The notes: generated by a model from the sequence alone, not told the origin. DNA of 64,000 nucleotides from Paludibacter sp. (GCA_028710415.1 JAQTUE010000012.1:62001-126000); one strand, 5' to 3'; counted from the first letter of the stretch, positions 7,584 through 16,086 are shown. Program-made: numbers and translations.

Positions 7584-8273
7584 TCATTCCTTTAAAAACT
7601 TCTGTTTTACCTCTTCTCTAAACACCGGATCACCGATTTCAGAGAGTTTTGAAAAAAGAGAATCCATCGTCGATAACACCTCTGCTTTTTTATGTTCAAG
7701 CAATAAATCTTTCACTTTTGACAATTCGGCTTTGATCTCTTTGTGAAAGAGATCTTTTTGTTCCCCATCTTTCATGTAGTGATCGATTTGATTGTCGAGA
7801 AATTGCAACCATTGAACCGCTTTGGCTTTTCCACCCTTAAACTCTTTCACAACACTCTTAAAAAAAGACAGGTCTTTAAGATGAAAAATAGCACCAATCA
7901 TATTGTCAGTTACAGGGTAGGAATTAAATGATGTCAGAGCTTCATAGAATGTTTGCAGATAGTTATATGTGTCACCGGTTGCGTATACAAATTCTTTATT
8001 AATGCGATCACTATATGTCGAATAGTACGCGTCGGAAACAGCAGTATCATTCATACCCAAAAGCATATAGATTGAAAGAGGGAGATATCGGAAACAACTA
8101 CACACATGATCCTCCACTAATGGATCGCCGTCAATCTTCATCTCCTCAAAACGTTTTAAAAACGTCTCGGCGTTTTCTTTTGATTTAGACCAATCTTTTA
8201 TTCCACTACTGTCGGCGATGAGCTGATCAACTGCACTCTTTTGGTCAGGAGTAAGTATTACAGGTGTTTCCAT
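7584..8273 (-). CDS. Hypothetical 229-residue helical protein
   Basis: A soluble, mostly helical protein; residues about 150-229 are lysine/glutamate-rich and could form coiled coil. The ATG lies 4 nt after the stop of the upstream gene. No signal peptide, no recognised family. Confidence 0.75.
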   Translation of the reverse strand: METPVILTPDQKSAVDQLIADSSGIKDWSKSKENAETFLKRFEEMKIDGDPLVEDHVCSCFRYLPLSIYMLLGMNDTAVSDAYYSTYSDRINKEFVYATGDTYNYLQTFYEALTSFNSYPVTDNMIGAIFHLKDLSFFKSVVKEFKGGKAKAVQWLQFLDNQIDHYMKDGEQKDLFHKEIKAELSKVKDLLLEHKKAEVLSTMDSLFSKLSEIGDPVFREEVKQKFLKE

Positions 8274-8277
8274 TCTC

Positions 8278-8796
8278 TCATTCCTTTGCGCCGATTGCAG
8301 ACAATACGGACTTGATTGATTCTTCGCCGGTATATTGACCCAAAAAAGTCAAACCATGAAGCTCAGTGGCCGTATGAGTGGTATAGTTTTTGAGGTTGTT
8401 CGTATACCCTTTTTTATGCATCGAGCTGTAGATGATTCTTGATTTGATACCGCCGTCGTGATACGTTAACGCATAGAGAATACATCCGGATTGATCGCGT
8501 TCCGCATATATGCTCCCGCAAAGCCCTTTTTCGTTTAAAGATACAAAACATCCCTCTGGCATATCAAACATGTGCGTGGCAATCGTATTGGCATACACAT
8601 AACCGCTATCAAAGGAAGAATCTCCGTTGCTCTCAAGAATTTCAAATGTTTGTGATGCAGGAATAGCGATGCAATCCCCACAATCAAGAAGAGAGGGGCC
8701 GCTATAGCCCGGGTTATGCTCTTCTATCAAGCTTCCGGTCAATACGTTATTGGAATCAATATCGATCCCGCAGAATGTCGGCATTAGTCTTTTCAT
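8278..8796 (-). CDS. Hypothetical 172-residue protein
   Basis: Coupled to the ASCH gene upstream by a 4-nt ATGA overlap. The N-terminal part has cysteines in CGDC. No signal peptide or membrane segment. Function unknown. Confidence 0.75.
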   Translation of the reverse strand: MKRLMPTFCGIDIDSNNVLTGSLIEEHNPGYSGPSLLDCGDCIAIPASQTFEILESNGDSSFDSGYVYANTIATHMFDMPEGCFVSLNEKGLCGSIYAERDQSGCILYALTYHDGGIKSRIIYSSMHKKGYTNNLKNYTTHTATELHGLTFLGQYTGEESIKSVLSAIGAKE

Positions 8797-9536
8797 TGTA
8801 TTCCCTCTTTATCTATAAGCTTATACACGTATACGAAGACATATTGATCTCCAAACGTTCCTTTACCGCCGATAGATTCCCAAAGGCTCTTAAACGATTT
8901 GACGGCTTCATGCTCATAGTAGTATGGAAATAGGCTTTTAAGACCGTATTTTGGGTAGAACACACCTTCGAGGATCGGATCGCTCATTGGCTCTATCCCC
9001 TCCGCCTTAGCATCTTCATTGCTGATTTCGTTAAGTTTCTCAAGTCGGACATCGACGATACGCACAAACGTCCGCAGCATTTCAGTGATACACCCGTTCG
9101 GCACTCCGCCCATGTGTTTTAACACCCAGTTGGTCGGTATGCCGTGCACCTCATCAAAGAACCGTTCAGGAAGTTCCATTGTCTCAGGTGTGCGTCGCTC
9201 ATAATCCTCATCGGCTCTATAGAGGTATTTGATAGTATATTTGCCGCTCGCTGCATCGAGGGAATAGCTCTCGATTACGGCGGGTTCTCGTATCGCCACT
9301 ATATCGCCTATTTTGTATGACAACTTTGCCCAAATGCTGTCTTTATGTTCTTCGCTATACCAAAGCGCACATGGATTTTCAAACCCCTGTATTCCCATAA
9401 AAACGTACGAATCATCTGGCGGTGAACATTTCTTTTTTTGATTGTTGAAGAATTTAACTATCCCTCTTCGTGTCTGTGTTTTGTCCCCTCGACGTGTAGC
9501 GGCGGTAAGCGGTGCGGTCATAGCTATGGTTTTCAT
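8793..9536 (-). CDS. Phage-type ASCH (PUA-like) domain protein
   Basis: A 247-residue protein resembling ASCH-domain proteins of phages: an early GDKTQTRR segment, a central YKIGDIVAIREPAV strand-turn, then TEMLRTFVRIVDVRLEKLNEIS with NEDAKAEGI, and a late FKSLWESI. ASCH domains are PUA-like and are thought to bind RNA or modified nucleotides. The frame is open to a TTG at 9578. I chose the ATG at 9536 (MKTIAMTAPL), where homology-like sequence starts; 9548 is also possible. Confidence 0.8.
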   Translation of the reverse strand: MKTIAMTAPLTAATRRGDKTQTRRGIVKFFNNQKKKCSPPDDSYVFMGIQGFENPCALWYSEEHKDSIWAKLSYKIGDIVAIREPAVIESYSLDAASGKYTIKYLYRADEDYERRTPETMELPERFFDEVHGIPTNWVLKHMGGVPNGCITEMLRTFVRIVDVRLEKLNEISNEDAKAEGIEPMSDPILEGVFYPKYGLKSLFPYYYEHEAVKSFKSLWESIGGKGTFGDQYVFVYVYKLIDKEGIQ

Positions 9537-9583
9537 ATCATCAACCATGCATCGGTATATAAGGGCGATATGCCTCAACAGGA

Positions 9584-9802
9584 CTATGCGGCTCGTTGCT
9601 CATGGTGTCCCTCTATATCACTAAACATTTTTAGTATTTCACAGCTTGCTTGAGTTAGAGAAACAACGTTGTCTTGGTTTTCTTGATCCAACAATTGTGC
9701 GTTATCCATGAGTAATTTCCGCTCCATGGAGTGTTTCTCTTTCATAAGCCGTCTATAGATCAATGCTTGATCGGCACATATTTCAAAAGCGAAGGATTTC
9801 AT
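9584..9802 (-). CDS. Hypothetical 72-residue protein
   Basis: The ATG at 9802 follows GGAAGG and overlaps the upstream stop as ATGA. This favours it over an upstream start inside that gene. A helical, charged protein (RRLMKEKHSMERKLLMDNAQLL). Function unknown. Confidence 0.7.
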   Translation of the reverse strand: MKSFAFEICADQALIYRRLMKEKHSMERKLLMDNAQLLDQENQDNVVSLTQASCEILKMFSDIEGHHEQRAA

Positions 9803-10200
9803 ACGGTGAGTCCCTTCCCACAGTATGGACAATACTTAAAATGATTGTCTTGCGGAGTACCCTCAAAGAATTGGTGAACATTCATGCATCCTGTATCATA
9901 GACATTTCCATCTTCCATAGGCGAAGACATCCATCGGCATGTATCGTCGGAGCTTTCATTGCCGGCCATTGCATCGTACGCTTCTGTAAGAGCTGCCATT
10001 AGACGCGGGTTTTTGAACGATGCACCTCCGTCACGACAAATACGAACTTTCATTCCCATTTGGGCACCCTGCTTGCGTACTCCAAAATACAAATCGCCAT
10101 TGCCTGCGTTATAAGCATAGAGCTCGTGCTTATCACCGCCCATATTGTCTTTATCGTCATCGCTTGGGTAGATTACGGTTTCAGTCCATTTCTCACGCAT
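9799..10200 (-). CDS. Hypothetical protein with C-terminal CPYC zinc knuckle
   Basis: A 133-residue protein and first gene of the leftward operon. AGGAGAG lies just before the ATG. The C-terminus FKYCPYCGKGL, with upstream cysteines (TCRW, TGC), makes a candidate zinc-ribbon of the type seen in many small phage proteins. Specific role unknown. Confidence 0.75.
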   Translation of the reverse strand: MREKWTETVIYPSDDDKDNMGGDKHELYAYNAGNGDLYFGVRKQGAQMGMKVRICRDGGASFKNPRLMAALTEAYDAMAGNESSDDTCRWMSSPMEDGNVYDTGCMNVHQFFEGTPQDNHFKYCPYCGKGLTV

Positions 10201-10226
10201 GACTCTCTCCTGCTATAGATAAAAAA

Positions 10227-10255
10227 ATGATAACGTAAAAATTGTTTATTGTCAA
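10227..10255 (-). promoter_or_regulatory. Sigma70 promoter of leftward 10.2-5.5 kb operon
   Basis: On the minus strand TTGACA (10250-10255), 17-bp spacer, TATCAT (10227-10232), 27 nt before the start codon. Directly upstream lies TATTCGTAATATATGG (minus), differing at one base from the sequence upstream of the promoter at 1577. Confidence 0.8.
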
Positions 10256-10258
10256 CCA

Positions 10259-10273
10259 TATATTACGAATATA
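10259..10273. promoter_or_regulatory. 15-bp palindrome upstream of -35
   Basis: TATATTACGAATATA is a perfect inverted repeat with a 3-bp centre, ending 4 bp upstream of the -35. The matching site at 1561 has the same core (TATT, CGT, AATA). Position suggests an activator site. Confidence 0.5.
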
Positions 10274-10379
10274 GTATATTTTCTTTTTGTGACTTTTTTA
10301 TTTAATATTCCCCGCTATTTTAGTGTAATTGACAGTATAAATATTTATAAAAATGTTTTTTAATTTTTTTGTTTTTTTG

Positions 10380-10385
10380 TATAAT
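10380..10385 (+). promoter_or_regulatory. -10 element of the 10417 gene
   Basis: TATAAT preceded by a long T-rich tract and no clear -35, the epsilonproteobacterial promoter style. It lies 31 nt before the start codon. Confidence 0.55.
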
Positions 10386-10416
10386 GATGTCTAATTAATC
10401 AATCAAAGGATGTGAA

Positions 10417-11235
10417 ATGAATACATCTCTTTCACAAGAAATAGTCTCAAAAATAAATAGTGAGCTTGTAAGGGCTTTACGTTGCTCTGACGCAGAAAAC
10501 ATCTGTCTCGACTGTGCACAGAAACAAAATAATTCTATTGTTTTAAACTCGCATTATAAATCTCCATGGACAATGGCTGATACTGGGGTATGTCTTACTT
10601 GCGGAGCAATTACAGATGTATTTTGTGAAGCTGTTATCAAAGTACAACAGAATTCAGAATTGGAAACAAAAGATTTTTTCGGTAATTTTCCACGTATACT
10701 CGGCGGAAGTGAATCCTTAAAACGCCACAATATATTTGCGAGTAAGCCTCATGCTAATTACGTAATATTCGATGTGAAGAGTAAGATCTATGATAGCAAG
10801 CCATCCAAAAATCAGTTTAATTGGAAAAGATGGACGTTTTTTGTGGGTGTGGCAGCGGGTATCGTTATTTCTGTTGCTTCAGTAATTAACTCTGAAAATT
10901 ATCGAACCGATACGATTGTGGCTTTACAAGGACTTGAACCTACCAGAATAAAAGCGAACAATTTCATGTTGCATGATTATGAACAAATCAGCAATGCAAA
11001 TATTCAACTCCCAATTAGTCAGGCCTTAAAAAAAGAACACCTTGAAACAATTCTCAAAAATGAAAAAAATGCTCTTGATGATGTTAAGACTTCTTTACAA
11101 CCTCTCAACTATTACCGATCTCCAGAAAATGTAGCTTTGTTAATGAATGACGTAGCTGTAATTGATGCAGACAAAATGAGAATGCTTTATATGCTTATGC
11201 AGTATAAAAATGCTTATTTAAAATCACAAAAATAA
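10417..11235 (+). CDS. Membrane protein with two CxxC pairs
   Basis: A 272-residue protein. The N-terminal 65 residues hold two Cys-x-x-Cys pairs (CLDC and CLTC) that could form a zinc ribbon. A single membrane segment (about 145-163, WTFFVGVAAGIVISVASVI) follows, then a helical C-terminal domain. AAAGGA precedes the ATG. It stands alone between two operons under its own promoter. No family recognised. Confidence 0.75.
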   Translation: MNTSLSQEIVSKINSELVRALRCSDAENICLDCAQKQNNSIVLNSHYKSPWTMADTGVCLTCGAITDVFCEAVIKVQQNSELETKDFFGNFPRILGGSESLKRHNIFASKPHANYVIFDVKSKIYDSKPSKNQFNWKRWTFFVGVAAGIVISVASVINSENYRTDTIVALQGLEPTRIKANNFMLHDYEQISNANIQLPISQALKKEHLETILKNEKNALDDVKTSLQPLNYYRSPENVALLMNDVAVIDADKMRMLYMLMQYKNAYLKSQK

Positions 11236-11313
11236 TCCGCAATATAAAGTAGCAGGTCTTTGCCCGGCTACCCATACATTACCTATTAATATTTAATATC
11301 TGTATAGAAATAG

Positions 11314-11322
11314 TGCTATAAT
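11314..11322 (+). promoter_or_regulatory. Extended -10 promoter of the zeta-like module
   Basis: TGCTATAAT, an extended -10, lies 27 nt upstream of the 54-residue ORF. Confidence 0.6.
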
Positions 11323-11348
11323 ATATCAGATCAAAAAAGGAGTAATGA

Positions 11349-11513
11349 ATGAAACAACAAGTCGCAAAACAACGCGTTGCTGTGCGTCCTTATTTCAGCG
11401 GAAAAAATGTCAATGAAGCTCTAAAAGAAGCTGATATTGCACCAAAAAGCTTTTTTTCAAAATACGCGATTAACGCGATAGCAAAAACTACTCCTTGTCT
11501 CAAGAAATGGTGA
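11349..11513 (+). CDS. 54-residue ORF, candidate antitoxin
   Basis: An ORF reading MKQQVAKQRVAVRPYFSGKN and ending PCLKKW, preceded by AAAAGGAG. Its stop lies within the start region of the zeta-like kinase gene (TGATG), so the two are translationally coupled. A small basic protein in front of a zeta-type kinase is what an antitoxin would look like, but it does not resemble the classical epsilon antitoxin. Confidence 0.65.
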   Translation: MKQQVAKQRVAVRPYFSGKNVNEALKEADIAPKSFFSKYAINAIAKTTPCLKKW

Positions 11514-12328
11514 TGAGACCTAAAGCTTTTATCTTTGCCGGGGCTAATGCATCCGGTAAATCCACATTTATTAGTACCCTTTATGCCAACGGCTTGTTAT
11601 CAGGGGAATTTATTAATCCGGACAAGATACTCAAAGAAGAGCTCAAATTAGAAGAGACTATAGAAAATTACCAAAAAGCTTTCAACATTGGCGAAGAGCG
11701 TCGAGAACAATGTTTGCGTGAAAAACGGGACATGGTGATAGAGACTGTATACTCTACGCAAGACAAAATTGATTATGTTGAACGCCTGAAAAAAGAAGGC
11801 TATCAAACAACATTGGTTTATACAGGAGTTGAAAATGTACAGATCAATGCTCTTTATCTCGTAAATCGAGTTCTTAAAGGCGGTCATGATGTTCCAATTA
11901 GAAAACTCATCGATCGCAGAATAAGATCGTTCGATAATGCTTCTAAGAGTCTGCATCTTTTTGACTGTGCAATTTTTGTTGATAATTCAATGCCCGGAGA
12001 AACCCCAGTTGTATTGAAAAGTATTGCCATGGGGAATATTTGCTATCTTGGTGATAATTCGCGTGATTTAACATGGCTTGAAAACATTATAAAAGGACCA
12101 TTGTCGGCAATGGATGAATCAATGAAGTCACACCCAATAGCTAAAGAACATTTGGCTTTCTGTGAACTCATCAGAGTTACGATTAATGACAACTTCATGT
12201 CCACGACTGAAATGTCATACGAAGAAGTTAATGCGGCTCTTGGAATAAGTGTACAACAAAGCAATGGCTTCTTTGATAAAAAATCACCAACCCCGAATCA
12301 TACTCATACAGCAACGCGAAAATTATAA
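11507..12328 (+). CDS. Zeta-toxin-like P-loop kinase
   Basis: A 273-residue protein with Walker A GANASGKST near the start, FINPDKI shortly after, ETVYST, and the downstream basic helix RRIRSFDNA. This is the order seen in zeta toxins and related kinases, which phosphorylate UDP-N-acetylglucosamine. The start is ATG 11507 or ATG 11513; the latter overlaps the upstream stop. The C-terminal 90 residues, including a possible helix-turn-helix-like EEVNAALGISVQQS, are extra. Toxicity is inferred from family and gene order only. Confidence 0.8.
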   Translation: MVMRPKAFIFAGANASGKSTFISTLYANGLLSGEFINPDKILKEELKLEETIENYQKAFNIGEERREQCLREKRDMVIETVYSTQDKIDYVERLKKEGYQTTLVYTGVENVQINALYLVNRVLKGGHDVPIRKLIDRRIRSFDNASKSLHLFDCAIFVDNSMPGETPVVLKSIAMGNICYLGDNSRDLTWLENIIKGPLSAMDESMKSHPIAKEHLAFCELIRVTINDNFMSTTEMSYEEVNAALGISVQQSNGFFDKKSPTPNHTHTATRKL

Positions 12329-12339
12329 CCCTTTAAAAT

Positions 12340-12364
12340 ATTCTCGCGGCTATTGCCCGAGAAT
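12340..12364. terminator. Hairpin between convergent genes
   Basis: ATTCTCG (12340-12346) pairs with CGAGAAT (12358-12364), and the loop contains a further GGC/GCC. It lies between the convergent zeta-like gene and the leftward operon end. No clear T-run follows on the plus strand, so intrinsic termination is uncertain. Confidence 0.45.
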
Positions 12365-12382
12365 GAGCTTGGTCCCATTTCG

Positions 12383-12694
12383 TTACGCTGCGTATACATC
12401 TCCCGACTTTTCAAGATCCAGCACTAAATAGTCAGCTCCGGATTTAATCGCTTTTTCAATCATCTTGAGAAGACGATGAGGTACCTCATCGTTAACCCCT
12501 TCACTCAGTTCTTCATTGATCTCTTCAAGCAGATATGCGATTATCCCATCTCCTCTGATCTCTCCGCCGGCATATCCTTCAAGTTCTGCGATACGCATAT
12601 ATTCAATGCACTGAATATAAGTGCTTTCTGCTACACGAATATGTGCCTCACGACCGATAATTTCTTCATCTGCAATAATGTCTTTTAAAACCAT
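12383..12694 (-). CDS. Hypothetical 103-residue acidic protein
   Basis: Last gene of the leftward operon that starts near 17975. A soluble acidic helical protein (LLEEINEELSEGVNDEVPHR). AAGGTAC lies upstream of the ATG. No recognised family. Confidence 0.7.
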   Translation of the reverse strand: MVLKDIIADEEIIGREAHIRVAESTYIQCIEYMRIAELEGYAGGEIRGDGIIAYLLEEINEELSEGVNDEVPHRLLKMIEKAIKSGADYLVLDLEKSGDVYAA

Positions 12695-12716
12695 TTGAAA
12701 ATAAGTACCTTTTTAT

Positions 12717-13106
12717 TTATGATCTCATCTCGTTTTTAGTCATATTCGTGACCACTTCAATTGTAAGAACCGTTGCATCCGGAAATTTCTTTGACACTTT
12801 TTCCAGTTCGTGTAAGGCGTTCTTATGAGTGTCATAAAAAGGGACCTTTGCATAGATTCCAACTTCACTTTCCTGAACGATTGCTTCGATGCTCTTAAAG
12901 CGCTCTTGAGTGTGTTTCACATTGATTGATCGTGCAGTATAGTGATCTCCGAGTTCTCGGGCTCTTACGTTCGCTACATGGAGCCGGAAACGGAAATATT
13001 CCGCCGATTCTATCTTCTCTTTATTCGCAATGTGCTCAGGAGTTTTTAAAACGGCATATACTGTCCCAAACGGTTTGGTAGGCATTTTATTTTCATTGGA
13101 TTGCAT
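12717..13106 (-). CDS. Hypothetical 129-residue protein
   Basis: AAAGGGG precedes the ATG by about 6 nt. A mixed alpha/beta protein with a basic centre (VNVRARELGDHYTARSINVKH). 14 nt from the upstream gene in the same operon. Function unknown. Confidence 0.7.
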   Translation of the reverse strand: MQSNENKMPTKPFGTVYAVLKTPEHIANKEKIESAEYFRFRLHVANVRARELGDHYTARSINVKHTQERFKSIEAIVQESEVGIYAKVPFYDTHKNALHELEKVSKKFPDATVLTIEVVTNMTKNEMRS

Positions 13107-13120
13107 AGATATCCCCTTTC

Positions 13121-13402
13121 TCAGTTCATAAGAATTTTGGCCGTTGCGATACCACGGTAACGCTCATCGATCAAAGTCAGCAGCGTAGTGACAAAAGTGC
13201 GGTACTCGATGCTCAGACCGCGTACAAACATTTTATTTTGCGATCGAAGGAATGTTTCAAATGACTGCACAGAATTCATCAGCATGTCGACACCAAGAAA
13301 ATCATTGATATCAAACATCATATTGATAATTTCGGCTTCGAGTTTACATAACCCCTTTATCATCTCAATGTCTTCTATTGGTGATGTTTCTATTTCTCGC
13401 AT
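13121..13402 (-). CDS. Hypothetical 93-residue protein
   Basis: A small helical protein starting 6 nt after the preceding stop, with GGAG upstream. No motif recognised. Confidence 0.7.
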   Translation of the reverse strand: MREIETSPIEDIEMIKGLCKLEAEIINMMFDINDFLGVDMLMNSVQSFETFLRSQNKMFVRGLSIEYRTFVTTLLTLIDERYRGIATAKILMN

Positions 13403-13408
13403 ACTTTT

Positions 13409-14011
13409 TCACTCCTCAAACGCAAATTGCTCTGCAGTATCTTCAACGATCCGCTTGGCAATAATTTCGTATTTTTTTGCAATACCTTGTGTTGCTTCGT
13501 CCACTTCTTTTAGATACTCTTCTCGGTTTTTGTTGAGCCGATCCACAAGACACTGCGCACCTTTCTCCGATGCAAAATAATCGGTCACCGCTTGCTTCGG
13601 CATCTGTTTACGAGAGGTATCCGTAGCACAAAAACCGATTCGATAGTTATTGCCGGTCTCTGAGCCGATATAAGCAAAGTAATGTTCGGACAAAAGCCCT
13701 TTGCATGGGGCAGATTTGGCGACGGCGATTTTGAGCTTTTTTCGAACATCAATTGTCTCTTTAACCTCATCGATGATTTGCCCGAGATCCTCAAGAGAAA
13801 ACTTTTCGGCTTTTTTTAAAAATGAGATCTTCTCAAATTCTCTTTGACACTCCGGACAAAAATCAACACGTCCCCCAAGTATCATCATCTCGGTTGATCG
13901 AAAAGTTTCAAACTTGACATCCGTAAACGAATGGGGAGTAATCCCGCATAAATAAGTGCCGTCTATTGCAACATGTGTTACTTTGTCGACTGAATATAAT
14001 GTAGTTTCCAA
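13409..14011 (-). CDS. Hypothetical protein, TTG start
   Basis: A 200-residue protein beginning at TTG 14011 (METTLYSVDKVTHVAIDGTY). AAGGAG sits 6 nt upstream and the codon follows the previous stop by one base; the longer frame would lie almost entirely in the upstream gene. One candidate metal pair, CPEC, lies in the first third (VDFCPECQREF). Lysine-rich helices at the C-terminus. Function unknown. Confidence 0.7.
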   Translation of the reverse strand: METTLYSVDKVTHVAIDGTYLCGITPHSFTDVKFETFRSTEMMILGGRVDFCPECQREFEKISFLKKAEKFSLEDLGQIIDEVKETIDVRKKLKIAVAKSAPCKGLLSEHYFAYIGSETGNNYRIGFCATDTSRKQMPKQAVTDYFASEKGAQCLVDRLNKNREEYLKEVDEATQGIAKKYEIIAKRIVEDTAEQFAFEE

Positions 14012-14012
14012 C

Positions 14013-15392
14013 TTACGCTCCTTCCAATTGGGTATCTTGATAACCGGAACCAGCAGAAGGAACTTGATTTTTTTTCTTATTACGTTTACGCTCGCCGTCT
14101 TTTCTCCACTTCTCACGCATCTTTTCAGCACCTTCAGGATTTTGCATCTTGTTTTGATATTGTGCGCGCCCTCTTTCGCGTGAACGTTCTATCGCTGCAG
14201 GATCCTCTTTGACCTTGGCCGTACGCTTCGGTTGCCGGGATCGGTCATACTCTCGAATCTTTTCAATATTTTTATTCCGATATTCACGAGCTTTGGCACG
14301 ATGTTCCTCCCACTGCTCAGGGGTCCAATCTTTGCGCTTTTCACGCTGTTTACGATTGTACTCAGCAACTTTATCTTTATTGCTCTGTGCATACTCACGA
14401 TTTTTTTCAAGCACCTTTTTTTTGTTATTCTCGTAATATTTTTTAAAATAACCGCTTCCTCGGCGACTATCTCGTTTTTGTTCGTCGATACGTTCTTTAT
14501 TCTTTTGATAATACTCAGAAGAATAAGCATTTGATTTACTCTTCTTTTCCTCATCGCTCAGTCGAACCATCGGTTTCATCCCCATCGAGCGACGCTTCTT
14601 CTCAGCAAGAAGTCGATTTTGTTCACGACGGCGATCCGCTTTTTGTTCAGGGGTTAAATCCTCTTTGACTTTACCCTCTTCCTGACGCTTTTGATGGTAC
14701 CGTAGGCGCGCCTGCTCTTTGCGATGCTCTATTCTCTCCTCATCATTTGAAAATACAATTCGGCGCGATGTACGGTTAGTCTCATATCTTTCTTTTGCTT
14801 TTCGTTTTTGTTCTTCACTGCGAAGAGCTTTTTCCTCATCAGTAAGTCTGGTCCGCGTGCCGGTTGTTTTTTTGGTTCGTTCGTAGTATTCTTTTGCATA
14901 TTTCCGCTGACGTTCCGCGCGCTCTTCAGGAGACAACTGAACACGAGAAAGTTTTTCTTTTTTTTCTTTAGGCTCTTTTTTAAGACGGGGTTGCGCACCT
15001 GTTGCTTCTCTACGCTGCCGTTGATACTCCCGTGCACGTTCTTTCTTTTGTTCAGGTGTCAATGGGACACGCTTGATTTTTTCAACCTTTTGAGCCTTCA
15101 CAGGCTTCGGTTTTTCAACCTTTACTGAAACAGGTTTATTTTTAACGGCCGGAGCAGTTCTCTTTCTTTTGCCTCTAACTTTTTGAATGGTTTCAATTGC
15201 CGACTTTGCCATTTCGCTCAGTACAGGTGCGGGGGCTTTTCTTGCTTTTGACGCTTCCTCTATGCTTATACGCTGTTCCTCGCGTTCCTCTTCTTCAATA
15301 AGGCTTCCAAATACGCTTCGCTTGCTTCCGGGCTTAATCTTGAGCTCTCTACACTTTGCGACATATTGGGCATAAAGTTGGTCAATTTTCAC
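14013..15392 (-). CDS. Lys/Arg-rich repeat protein
   Basis: A 459-residue, very basic and charged protein with a GTG start after AAAGGGG. A roughly 31-residue repeat begins with L-[TS]-x-E-[EQ]-[KR] at residues 111, 153, 183, 214 (degenerate), 246, 278 and 356 (WTPEQ). After each start follow charged helices such as ERAREYQRQRREATG. Residues 80-105 are K/P/V-rich. The composition predicts long single helices and nucleic-acid binding; similar repeats occur near phage endonuclease VII-like proteins, but no nuclease motif is seen here. Confidence 0.75.
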   Translation of the reverse strand: MKIDQLYAQYVAKCRELKIKPGSKRSVFGSLIEEEEREEQRISIEEASKARKAPAPVLSEMAKSAIETIQKVRGKRKRTAPAVKNKPVSVKVEKPKPVKAQKVEKIKRVPLTPEQKKERAREYQRQRREATGAQPRLKKEPKEKKEKLSRVQLSPEERAERQRKYAKEYYERTKKTTGTRTRLTDEEKALRSEEQKRKAKERYETNRTSRRIVFSNDEERIEHRKEQARLRYHQKRQEEGKVKEDLTPEQKADRRREQNRLLAEKKRRSMGMKPMVRLSDEEKKSKSNAYSSEYYQKNKERIDEQKRDSRRGSGYFKKYYENNKKKVLEKNREYAQSNKDKVAEYNRKQREKRKDWTPEQWEEHRAKAREYRNKNIEKIREYDRSRQPKRTAKVKEDPAAIERSRERGRAQYQNKMQNPEGAEKMREKWRKDGERKRNKKKNQVPSAGSGYQDTQLEGA

Positions 15393-15407
15393 GGCACACC
15401 CCTTTAT

Positions 15408-15698
15408 TCAATTGCGATAAAAATGTTTTTTAATTTTTGCATCAGCGGTAGAATTTACTTTCGGTTCAATGATCCCGTTCTCGGTAGAATATTTTTTACG
15501 ACTGATGCTATTCACAAAATCAAGAGACTTTTGAGTTCCACATACGGAATAACGAATTGGATAGGTTAAGTCTTTGAATATCCTCTTCGCCTTACTGTAT
15601 GAAACCGATTCAGAATCCATGTCTTCATATTGAACATAGACGTCACTTGCATTAAATTCAATCAGCATGATTTTTTTGCCGTCAACATTTGTGCTCAT
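15408..15698 (-). CDS. Hypothetical 96-residue protein
   Basis: Its ATG overlaps the stop of the upstream 41-residue ORF as ATGA. A basic C-terminal half (SISRKKYSTENG). No family recognised. Confidence 0.7.
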   Translation of the reverse strand: MSTNVDGKKIMLIEFNASDVYVQYEDMDSESVSYSKAKRIFKDLTYPIRYSVCGTQKSLDFVNSISRKKYSTENGIIEPKVNSTADAKIKKHFYRN

Positions 15699-15820
15699 TG
15701 GCGTTTTCCTTTTTTGGCTTTTTTATCTTTTTTTGTTTTTTGACTTGAACGATCAAGAAGCGCACGAATCAACATCGCTTCATGTTTTTGAGCAGGCATC
15801 AGTGCTGTATCAGGTTTCAT
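15695..15820 (-). CDS. Small basic ORF, 41 residues
   Basis: The ORF runs from ATG 15820 to TGA 15695 and ends in a lysine-rich tail (QKTKKDKKAKKGKRQ). Both ends share ATGA overlaps with the genes on either side, strong positional evidence that it is translated. Probably a nucleic-acid-binding small protein, from charge only. Confidence 0.65.
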   Translation of the reverse strand: MKPDTALMPAQKHEAMLIRALLDRSSQKTKKDKKAKKGKRQ

Positions 15821-16086
15821 CGTTTGCCATGCCCTCGAAGGTATGTGATACGGGCTTCTTGCGGAATTGTATACATGCCGTCTTTTTTGGTGAGCTGGAT
15901 TTGCAGTCCTGTATATCCGCTGTGCAGATCAAGTTTGGAAACGATGTTGTCAAAAGGCAACATCCCAAGCATGTGCCCCTCGATAATATCTCTGCGACTG
16001 AATACAAGCGTTAAGGTGCCGGTATGGACGTTTTCGTTGAACATGTTCAACAGCTTGCGGTTGGTATGAACTCTTTTTTTAAACAT
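15817..16086 (-). CDS. Hypothetical protein containing parS-like site in its DNA
   Basis: An 89-residue protein. ATG 16086 is chosen because GGGAG lies just upstream and the longer frame is antisense-like. The codons for LLNMFNE contain the palindrome GTTGAACATGTTCAAC (16036-16051), identical to the centre of the parS-like sites beside parA. Protein function unknown. Confidence 0.7.
   Translation of the reverse strand: MFKKRVHTNRKLLNMFNENVHTGTLTLVFSRRDIIEGHMLGMLPFDNIVSKLDLHSGYTGLQIQLTKKDGMYTIPQEARITYLRGHGKR
16036..16051. other. Third parS-like palindrome, inside a gene
   Basis: GTTGAACATGTTCAAC is a perfect 16-bp palindrome, the same core as the two sites at 44733 and 44827. It lies about 28.7 kb from the par locus. 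Occurrence of this exact 16-mer by chance in 64 kb is unlikely. Confidence 0.6.

Noticed and set aside
11249-11271. Hairpin GTAGC/GCTAC after the 10417 gene
   Set aside because: Could be a terminator but the stem is interrupted and no T-run follows.
14189-15128. Several ORFs of about 100 residues on both strands within the Lys/Arg-rich gene
   Set aside because: Produced by the low-complexity, repeat composition of the 459-residue gene.
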